A DNA stretch of 5,373 nt, taken from an uncultured Bacteroidia bacterium (GTDB taxonomy: Bacteria; Bacteroidota; Bacteroidia; Bacteroidales; UBA932). The notes beneath the pieces are model-generated. The model ran no database searches. It saw only the letters and a program-made list of their open reading frames with translations, and was not told the origin of the DNA. The position numbers and the translations under genes were made by a program. Below are positions 1 to 5,373 of the stretch, one piece after another; position 1 is the first letter of the stretch, and the number at the start of each line of letters is the position of its first letter. The DNA lies in contig CADBUS010000148.1 of assembly GCA_902797895.1 (NCBI GenBank), positions 1-5,373 on the forward strand, given 5' to 3'.

Positions 1-1802
1 AAATCGCCGGAGAGGCAGTAGAGGTTTCCGAGGTTGTAATATATAAACGGAAAAGCAGGAAGGAGATTGGCCGCCTTGGTCATATCGTGTATGGCGGCGG
101 TGTAGTCGTATGTAGAGTAACTATCTCTTACCCTGGCCCTTGCCGTTTTGGAGTTATCCAATGTAAGAGTCTGCACATTGCGCTCCATAGAGGAGATAAA
201 GTCTATCATCTCTGCCTGCAGCACTCCGCGATTTATGTAGTAGTAACCATTATCCGGCTCTGCCGCTACCGCCCTGTTGTAATCTTCGAGAGCCTCGTTA
301 TAGCGGCTTTGAGAGTTCTCCGCCACCCCCTTGCAGAAATAGATATAGGCCTCCGTTCCATCTGATAATTTCTCCAACGCGCTCTGTTCAAGTTTTTTAT
401 CCTCCTCGCTGTGGGTTGCTGCATTGGCTACAAACTTGAGATACACAGGCATTGCATCTATAAATTTCTCCAATGCAACAGACTCGTATTTCTTATCCAA
501 AGCCACTCTTATCTGCTCTGTTTCAGCAAGATGGAATTTATAAAGCGGTTTAAGCCTTATATCCACATCTCTATACTGGAGCAACTCGTTGTTGGAAAAA
601 TCGCGCTTTGCAAAGTCTGATTCAAGGGCTATCATCTCATCGAACCGCTTTGTGGTATCTGCAAAATGACGGGCTGAAACGCTGTCGCGAGTCTTTTGGC
701 GATACTCATCTACCTTCTGCTTTGCAATAAGTTCATCGCGCCTTGCGGAACTATACTGCCCAAGTTGGAACTTTGCGTAGGAACGATTGAGGTAAGCTCG
801 CGCAAAATCAGGATAGAGGTTTATAGCCTGTGAATAATCATCCATTGCATCGCGATAGCGTTGGAGCGCCAGATATACTCCAGCACGATTGAAATAGGCC
901 AAAACATTCTGCGGATTAACAGCAATAACTCTGTCATAATCATCCAAAGCATTGTCGTAATCCCCTATTTGGGAGCGTATTATAGCTCTATTGTAGAGCG
1001 TAAGCGCATTGCCAGGCTCCTCCTTCAGAACTGAGTTCAAATCTCTCAAAGCTCCTCTTATATCCTTGTTCTCATACTTTATTATTGCGCGGTTAAAGAG
1101 AGCGAAGGTGTTTACGCTATCCAAAGAGAGGGCCTTATTCAAATCCTTAAGAGCATCGTTATACTCCCCTTTAAGAGAATATACTCTTGAACGCCTTATA
1201 TACCCCTCCGGATCCAATGTATTAAGGCTTATTGCTTTATTGTAGTCTGTAATGGCCCGCAAGGTATCTCCCAAAAAGAGATAGCAGGCTCCGCGGTTAA
1301 GGTAGGCATCCGGCTCTTTGCTTTCCGCTTTTATGAATTTGTCAAAATCTTCAACCGCCTTGTCAAACTGCTGGGAGAGAAAGTAGGTAACTCCTCGGCT
1401 GAAATAGAGCCCCGTATAGCCCGGGCGCAGCTCCACAGCCTCCTGCAAATCTTTTAGGGCTGCCTCATATTTACCTGTACGGCTGAGAGTTATAGCTCTA
1501 TAGTGATATGCCGGAGTATAGATTGGGTTTAGTGCCAAAGATTTGTCAAAATCTCTCTCTGCGCCTATAAAATCTCCAAGGTTGTACTTTGCTATTCCCC
1601 TGAAAAAGTAGGCATCGTAGAGAGTGGAATCCAACCGCGTGAGAGTGTTGAAATTATCTATTGCAGCAGAATACTTGCCATCTATCAGATATTGCCGCCC
1701 CATAAGAAAGAATCGGTTTATATCATACTGGCCATAACAGCTACCGCTAATGACTATGAATAGCATCGCGATAAAAATTCTTATTTTTACGGCCAGTTTC
1801 AT
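1..1802 (-). CDS. Exported tetratricopeptide-repeat (TPR) protein, 3' end outside window
   Basis: The minus-strand frame is open without a stop from ATG at 1802-1800 to the left edge, giving 600 codons plus two bases. Residues 1-25 look like a type I signal peptide: basic start (MKLAVKIR), hydrophobic IFIAMLFIVIS, likely cleavage CYG|Q. A Cys at 22 is not in a good lipobox. Residues about 30-350 form nine to ten consecutive 34-residue TPR units with the usual pattern (for example AYFFRGIAKYNLGDF, YLNRGACYLFLGD, LYNRAIIRSQIGDYDNAL, and NP or EP turns). Residues about 355-480 are charged and helical without clear TPRs. TPR-like units resume near 484-540 (YFCKGVAENSQSRYNEAL) and 566-600 (YYNLGNLYCLSGD). 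TPR superhelices bind other proteins, so a periplasmic or envelope scaffold role is an inference; no partner is visible. No Shine-Dalgarno precedes the ATG, as is usual in Bacteroidota. The TPR call is firm; the function is unknown. Confidence 0.93.
   Translation of the reverse strand, partial: MKLAVKIRIFIAMLFIVISGSCYGQYDINRFFLMGRQYLIDGKYSAAIDNFNTLTRLDSTLYDAYFFRGIAKYNLGDFIGAERDFDKSLALNPIYTPAYHYRAITLSRTGKYEAALKDLQEAVELRPGYTGLYFSRGVTYFLSQQFDKAVEDFDKFIKAESKEPDAYLNRGACYLFLGDTLRAITDYNKAISLNTLDPEGYIRRSRVYSLKGEYNDALKDLNKALSLDSVNTFALFNRAIIKYENKDIRGALRDLNSVLKEEPGNALTLYNRAIIRSQIGDYDNALDDYDRVIAVNPQNVLAYFNRAGVYLALQRYRDAMDDYSQAINLYPDFARAYLNRSYAKFQLGQYSSARRDELIAKQKVDEYRQKTRDSVSARHFADTTKRFDEMIALESDFAKRDFSNNELLQYRDVDIRLKPLYKFHLAETEQIRVALDKKYESVALEKFIDAMPVYLKFVANAATHSEEDKKLEQSALEKLSDGTEAYIYFCKGVAENSQSRYNEALEDYNRAVAAEPDNGYYYINRGVLQAEMIDFISSMERNVQTLTLDNSKTARARVRDSYSTYDYTAAIHDMTKAANLLPAFPFIYYNLGNLYCLSGD
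1750..1802. other. Head-to-head overlap of the 5' ends of the TPR and M28-like genes
   Basis: With the plus-strand ATG at 1750 and the minus-strand ATG at 1802, these 53 bp code on both strands. The minus strand reads the TPR signal peptide (hydrophobic IFIAMLFIVIS). The plus strand reads the N-terminal extension of the M28-like protein (SIAIKILIFTASFI). If the M28-like protein instead starts at TTG 1816, the overlap disappears and the starts are only 13 bp apart. Either way there is no free intergenic space for promoters, so the control elements of each gene must lie inside the coding region of the other, or the M28-like gene must be transcribed from further upstream. Confidence 0.55.
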
Positions 1803-2829
1803 AAAAAGGGCAGTTTTGAAATCATTTACAAATATACTTAAAATTATATTGCTTCTGTTTCTCTTTTTGCCCTCTGCGGCAAAGGGACAGCTGCTCAACA
1901 ACAGCGTAATCTCTAAAGAGGGGCTTATCAGGAGCATAGAGGCTCTTACAAGAGCGGAGACAGAGGGGAGAAGCACAGGCAGCAGCGGCATTGCCTTGGC
2001 GAGAGATTATATTTATGACGGCTTCATAGAGGCCGGATTGCAAACTATGGAGAGAAGCTACGGAATTGGTTTTTACCACTTTAAGAATAACGAAAAATTG
2101 CTTGGAGTAAATGTTGTGGGGGTGGTGGAGGCAGACTCCTCTCTCAGTTGCAACGAGAGTATTGTAATTGCCGCCCACTACGACCATATAGGAATAATTG
2201 AAGGCAAACTCTATAGCGGAGCAGACAACAATGCCAGCGGAGTGGCCGCCCTTATTGAAATAGCAAAGCAGATAAGCCATCTCAAAAAAGAGGGAGGACT
2301 TAAACTCAAAAGGAATATGATTTTTGCTGCGTTAGATGCCAAGGAGAACGATTTAAGTGGGAGCCGCCACTTTATAGAGAGCTATAATAATGAGCGATTT
2401 GGCAAGATAATTCTGATGGTAAATCTTAATCAGATAGGTACAACCCTTGCACCTCCGCAACAGGCAAAGACAATGGAGCTGCTACCTAAAAACTATCTGC
2501 TCATACTTGGCAGAGAGGAGGTGGATAGCTCTCACAGCAAAGCTCTTGCAACATTGGAGGAGTGCAATCGCAGAGGAGGATACAATATGGTTTTGGACTA
2601 CACCTTCTATGGCAGCAAGGAGTTCTACAACTACTTCAACAATATAGGAGATCAGACCATATTCAGAGATAGAGGTATTCCAGCTCTGCTGATTACCAGC
2701 GGTTTTAATAAATATACGCTAAAGCCTGAGGATAGAGCAGACAAGATAAACTACAATGCTCTTCTACAAAGATGCTCGCTGCTCGCGCTTTGGCTTGGCA
2801 ACATTGCAAATCAGAATTATGGACTTTAA
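1750..2829 (+). CDS. Exported M28-family (aminopeptidase-like) protein with degenerate active site
   Basis: A 359-residue frame with the M28 zinc-peptidase fold signature. The N-terminal part TEGRSTGSSG followed by ARDYI (residues about 71-88) and NVVGVVEAD (121-129) matches the usual lead-in. The core strand IVIAAHYDHIG (138-148) keeps metal His143. Other positions deviate: GADNNASG (157-164) has Asn160 where the bridging Asp normally sits; DAKEN (196-200) has Lys198 in place of the catalytic Glu of the usual EE pair, keeping Glu199; NLNQIG (225-230) has Asn227 for the ligand Asp of NLDMIG; near the C-terminus YTLKPED has Leu324 where the last ligand His is expected. M28 enzymes remove N-terminal residues or split dipeptides; this one may not be catalytic. 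A signal peptide is clear at about residues 24-47 (ILKIILLLFLFLPSAAKG|Q), implying periplasmic or outer location. The ATG at 1750 gives an unusually long N-terminal extension; TTG at 1816 would give a standard signal peptide. uvrB overlaps its stop by 11 bp. Family call is strong, activity doubtful, start uncertain. Confidence 0.88.
   Translation: MTMNSIAIKILIFTASFIKRAVLKSFTNILKIILLLFLFLPSAAKGQLLNNSVISKEGLIRSIEALTRAETEGRSTGSSGIALARDYIYDGFIEAGLQTMERSYGIGFYHFKNNEKLLGVNVVGVVEADSSLSCNESIVIAAHYDHIGIIEGKLYSGADNNASGVAALIEIAKQISHLKKEGGLKLKRNMIFAALDAKENDLSGSRHFIESYNNERFGKIILMVNLNQIGTTLAPPQQAKTMELLPKNYLLILGREEVDSSHSKALATLEECNRRGGYNMVLDYTFYGSKEFYNYFNNIGDQTIFRDRGIPALLITSGFNKYTLKPEDRADKINYNALLQRCSLLALWLGNIANQNYGL
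1829..1836 (-). promoter_or_regulatory. Candidate Bacteroidota -7 promoter box for the TPR gene
   Basis: On the minus strand the octamer TATATTTG matches the Bacteroidota sigma-70 -7 consensus TAnnTTTG and lies 26 bp upstream of the TPR gene ATG at 1802, which would give a short leader. No clear TTTG -33 box is found 19-21 bp further upstream, so support is one box only. It lies within the plus-strand M28 reading frame, under that protein's signal-peptide codons. The surrounding AT-rich stretch could produce such a match by chance. Confidence 0.3.
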
Positions 2830-4834
2830 AATCAGCTCGGAATATAGCCCTACAGGAGATCAGCCGGAGGCAATAGAGGGGCTGGTAAATGCCATACAGG
2901 CAGGCGATAAGGCTGTTACTCTGCTTGGAGTTACAGGCTCTGGCAAAACCTTTACAATGGCCAATGTTATTGCAAGGCTCAACCGCCCTGCCCTTATCTT
3001 GAGCCACAACAAGACTTTGGCCGCGCAGCTTTATGGTGAGTTCAAAGCCTTTTTTCCGGAGAATGCGGTAGAGTATTTTGTCTCTTATTACGATTACTAT
3101 CAGCCTGAGGCATACCTCCCTACAACAGATACCTACATAGAGAAAGATCTCAGCATAAACGATGAGATAGACCGCCTTAGAATAGCCTGCTCCGCCTCTT
3201 TGCTCAGCGGCAGAAAAGATGTTATAGTAATCTCCTCTGTCTCCTGCCTATACGGTATCGGCAATCCGGCAGATTTCCACGCCAACACAATAGAGTTGCA
3301 CAGAGGCGATGCCATAAGCCGCAATAATTTGCTCTACAGGCTTGTAGATAGTATGTACTCACGCAACGATTTGGAGTTCAAGCGCGGCACTTTCAGGGTT
3401 AAGGGAGACAGCGTAGATATAAACCTTGCCTACGGAAACCACGCAGCAAGAGTATTTTTCTTTGGCAATCAGATAGATGAGATAGAGCTGTTTGATCCCA
3501 TTACAGGTGCCGCTATCGAGAGTATAGATGAGATTGCCGTATATCCGGCCAACATATTCTCCACCACAAAAGAGAGAACAGTAAGGGCAATAAAGGAGAT
3601 ACAAGATGATTTGGTTAAGCAGTACAACTACTTTAAGGAGATAGGTAAAGACCACGAGGCCAACAGGTTAAAGCAGAGGGTTGAGTACGATTTGGAGATG
3701 ATAAAAGAGCTTGGCTACTGCCCTGGAATTGAGAACTATTCCCGCTACTTTGATGGACGCGCCTCAGGCACCAGACCATTCTGCCTATTAGACTACTTTC
3801 CAAAGGATTACATAACATTTATAGATGAGAGCCACGTAACAGTTCCGCAAATAAGGGCTATGAGTGGCGGAGACCGCTCCAGAAAACATACCCTTATTGA
3901 GTATGGCTTCCGCCTGCCGGCCGCGGCAGACAACCGCCCTTTAAGGTTTGAGGAGTTCCAAGACCTTACAAACCAGACAGTATATGTTAGCGCCACCCCT
4001 GCCGATTTTGAGCTTCAGGAGAGCGGAGGAGTTATAGTGGAGCAGGTTGTGCGGCCTACCGGACTTTTAGATCCTCCGATATATGTACGCCCTACCAAAA
4101 ACCAGATAGACAATCTTATGGAGGAGATTGCAGTAAGGGTTGAAAAAGATGAGCGCGTACTTGTTACAACTCTAACCAAAAAGATGGCGGAGGAGCTGGA
4201 TAAATATCTCCAAAAGGCCGGAGTAAGAGCAAGATACATACACTCCGATGTAGATACTATGGAGAGGATTCAGATTATAGAAGATTTCCAGGCCGGCAGA
4301 TTTGATGTGCTTGTGGGGGTGAATCTGTTGAGAGAGGGATTGGATTTGCCACAGGTATCGTTGGTTGCAATTTTGGATGCAGATAAGGAGGGATTTTTAA
4401 GAAGCACAACCGCGCTTACCCAAACGGCCGGCAGGGCTGCAAGAAATATAAATGGTTGTGTAATAATGTATGCCGATACCATTACACAAAGTATGAGGCA
4501 GACCATTGAGGAGACCGAGAGAAGAAGAAAAAAACAGATGCTCTACAACAAGCAGCACAACATAACCCCTACCCAGGTCAAGAAGATTGAGAGAAATGTG
4601 CTTGGCAGAGACAACACCCTTGCGGAGATTCAGGCCGAGTATATTACTAAAAAAGAGCGGCTTGCAACAAACGATCCTATATTGGCCAATATGGATGCAG
4701 CCGCACTTGCAAAGGCTGTGGAGAGCTCAAAAATCAAAATGGAGAGAGCTGCAAAGGAGCTTGATTTCAACAGCGCCGCCCGATATCGCGACGAGATGCT
4801 TCTGCTGAAGAAACTACTTGAACGCAAGCCGTAA
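2819..4834 (+). CDS. uvrB: UvrABC system protein B (excinuclease ABC subunit B)
   Basis: UvrB is the cytoplasmic damage-verifying ATPase of nucleotide excision repair: loaded by UvrA, it clamps DNA with a beta-hairpin and recruits UvrC for incision. The 671-residue product is full length for the family. Visible motifs: Walker A GVTGSGKT (37-44, Lys43); beta-hairpin YYDYYQPEAYLP (90-101); IEKDLSINDEIDRLR (107-121); helicase motif II DESH (336-339); YVSATP (389-394); REGLDLPQ (505-512); QTAGRAARN (535-543); YADTITQSM (551-559) and ETERRRKKQ (565-573). A C-terminal UVR domain (about 633-668, KMERAAKELDFNSAARYRDEM region) would contact UvrC. The start at 2819 (MDFKISSEYSPTGDQP) fits the family; an upstream in-frame ATG at 2756 would add 21 residues overlapping the M28-like gene and is rejected. 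The start overlaps the M28-like stop by 11 bp (ATGGACTTTAA), without a Shine-Dalgarno, suggesting translational coupling. One small oddity: the usually conserved Arg in FLRSxRSL is Thr531 here (FLRSTTAL). uvrA converges downstream. Confidence 0.98.
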   Translation: MDFKISSEYSPTGDQPEAIEGLVNAIQAGDKAVTLLGVTGSGKTFTMANVIARLNRPALILSHNKTLAAQLYGEFKAFFPENAVEYFVSYYDYYQPEAYLPTTDTYIEKDLSINDEIDRLRIACSASLLSGRKDVIVISSVSCLYGIGNPADFHANTIELHRGDAISRNNLLYRLVDSMYSRNDLEFKRGTFRVKGDSVDINLAYGNHAARVFFFGNQIDEIELFDPITGAAIESIDEIAVYPANIFSTTKERTVRAIKEIQDDLVKQYNYFKEIGKDHEANRLKQRVEYDLEMIKELGYCPGIENYSRYFDGRASGTRPFCLLDYFPKDYITFIDESHVTVPQIRAMSGGDRSRKHTLIEYGFRLPAAADNRPLRFEEFQDLTNQTVYVSATPADFELQESGGVIVEQVVRPTGLLDPPIYVRPTKNQIDNLMEEIAVRVEKDERVLVTTLTKKMAEELDKYLQKAGVRARYIHSDVDTMERIQIIEDFQAGRFDVLVGVNLLREGLDLPQVSLVAILDADKEGFLRSTTALTQTAGRAARNINGCVIMYADTITQSMRQTIEETERRRKKQMLYNKQHNITPTQVKKIERNVLGRDNTLAEIQAEYITKKERLATNDPILANMDAAALAKAVESSKIKMERAAKELDFNSAARYRDEMLLLKKLLERKP

Positions 4835-4849
4835 GGAAAGTAAAGGAAT

Positions 4850-4897
4850 AGATTCTTCGCTAACGCTCAGAATGACAGGGCAGAGCACTCAGAATGA
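4850..4897. repeat. Short interspersed repeat (TCATTCTGAGCG type) between uvrB and uvrA
   Basis: Read on the minus strand, the block holds a fuller unit at 4876-4850, beginning GTCATTCTGAGCG and ending GCGAAGAATCT, and a partial unit TCATTCTGAG at 4897-4888. On the plus strand the two share the exact 10-mer CTCAGAATGA (4866-4875 and 4888-4897), 22 bp start to start, same direction. From memory, GTCATTCTGAGCGAAGCGAAGAATCT-like sequences are scattered in many bacterial genomes, including Bacteroidota, between genes. The uvrA stop codon (4889-4891) lies inside the partial unit. It fills nearly all the uvrB-uvrA gap. No hairpin with a T-run typical of an intrinsic terminator is visible in it. Confidence 0.6.
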
Positions 4898-5373
4898 TGG
4901 TACTCCGGTGTAAATGATGGTGCCGCCGTCAGCCCCGCTCCCCGGACCAAGCTCTATACACCAATCGGCATCCCTTATAACATCTGTATTGTGCTCCACA
5001 ACAACTATTGTATTGCCGGCATCCACAAGGGCATTCATAGCATCAAGCAATCTCTTTATATCATTGAAATGGAGGCCGGTAGTAGGCTCGTCAAATATAA
5101 AGAGCCTGCTTTTTGCACCCATACCCTCTTTGCTCAAAAAGTTGGCAAGCATAAGTCGCTGGCTCTCACCACCGCTGAGCGTGCTTGTACTCTGCCCCAG
5201 TTTCACATATCCGAGCCCTACCCTCTGCAAAACTCCGAGCCCCTGCACCACCTTTTTTGCAAGATGCTCTTTTTGAGAGGCAAAGAACTCTATCGCCTCA
5301 TCTACTCTCAAATCCAAAATATCGGTAATATCCTTGCCGCGGTATCTTACCTGCAGAATATCCTGCTTGAAAC
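4889..5373 (-). CDS. uvrA: UvrABC system protein A, C-terminal part (5' end outside window)
   Basis: UvrA is the dimeric ABC-type ATPase that finds bulky DNA damage and loads UvrB. The window holds only the last 160 codons, read from the right edge without a stop until TGA at 4889-4891. The visible part is the end of the second nucleotide-binding domain, starting just past where the C-terminal zinc finger should lie: FKQDILQVRYRGKDITDIL; GLGYVKLGQSTSTLSGGESQR (ABC signature LSGGE at residues 65-69 of the fragment); Walker B LFIFDEPTTGLHF (90-102); H-loop VVVEHN (123-128); then DADWCIELGPGSGADGG. The family normally continues after the 'GTP' motif with roughly 20 residues (EE..., a NSYTG-like segment). 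Here the protein ends GVPSF, with Ser, Phe and the stop supplied by an interspersed repeat. A TTG at 5317-5315 is internal to the frame, not the start. The gene converges on its partner uvrB, 54 bp away. The motifs lost are not the ATPase ones, so it may remain functional. Confidence 0.95.
   Translation of the reverse strand, partial: FKQDILQVRYRGKDITDILDLRVDEAIEFFASQKEHLAKKVVQGLGVLQRVGLGYVKLGQSTSTLSGGESQRLMLANFLSKEGMGAKSRLFIFDEPTTGLHFNDIKRLLDAMNALVDAGNTIVVVEHNTDVIRDADWCIELGPGSGADGGTIIYTGVPSF

Noticed and set aside
87..1245. Plus-strand open frames at 87-365, 411-620 and 1009-1245
   Set aside because: All lie opposite the continuous TPR reading frame, which has clear repeat structure; these frames show no protein-like pattern.
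1728..1802. Lipoprotein signal (Cys22) in the TPR protein
   Set aside because: The residues before Cys (ISGS) lack the Leu/Val/Ile at -3 expected in a lipobox; CYG|Q cleavage by signal peptidase I fits better.
1822..2280. 152-residue minus-strand open frame antisense to the M28-like gene
   Set aside because: It has no recognisable domain or signal, lies wholly opposite a gene with clear M28 motifs, and its composition looks like a reverse-strand shadow.
2756..2818. Upstream in-frame ATG extending UvrB by 21 residues
   Set aside because: The extension is read from M28-like codons, is absent from the family, and UvrB proteins begin near the FKISSEYSPTGDQP segment.
4835..4888. Intrinsic terminator between uvrB and uvrA
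   Set aside because: No GC-rich inverted repeat followed by a T-run was found on either strand; the dyads in the repeat are only a few bases long.
5315..5317. TTG start giving a 142-residue protein
   Set aside because: The frame continues upstream to the window edge with UvrA-like sequence (FKQDILQVRYRGKDI), so this TTG is an internal Leu codon of uvrA.

Overview
The window reads as a compact chromosomal segment from a member of the Bacteroidota, most likely order Bacteroidales. This rests on the character of the proteins: UvrB and UvrA segments that read like Bacteroides-type versions, exported proteins whose signal peptides end in G|Q, genes without Shine-Dalgarno sequences, and one TAnnTTTG-type -7 promoter box. 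Ile is very often encoded by ATA and Arg by AGA. The genus cannot be named from the sequence alone.

Layout. Positions 1-1802 hold the 5' part (about 600 codons) of a minus-strand gene for an exported tetratricopeptide-repeat (TPR) protein; its 3' end lies beyond the left edge. From 1750 to 2829, on the plus strand, lies a gene for an exported M28-fold peptidase-like protein. Its annotated start overlaps the TPR gene head to head by 53 bp. uvrB (2819-4834) follows on the same strand, overlapping the M28 stop by 11 bp, so the two are probably translated from one mRNA. The uvrA 3' end (5373-4889, minus strand) converges on uvrB. The 54-bp gap and the last uvrA codons carry a short 'TCATTCTGAGCG...GCGAAGAATCT' type interspersed repeat.

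How the genes fit together. UvrA and UvrB are partners in nucleotide excision repair: UvrA2 finds damage and loads UvrB, which verifies it and recruits UvrC. The TPR protein and the M28-like protein are both predicted to leave the cytoplasm, and nothing in the sequence links them to DNA repair beyond position. No mobile element gene, CRISPR array, tRNA or rRNA was seen.

Most notable points. The M28-like protein appears to have lost most of the canonical metal ligands and the catalytic base, so it may be a pseudoenzyme or a divergent subfamily. The uvrA stop codon lies inside a copy of the interspersed repeat, so the usual UvrA C-terminal tail is replaced or cut short. Two divergent genes overlap at their signal-peptide-coding 5' ends. 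I did not find convincing evidence of a wholly new multi-gene system.
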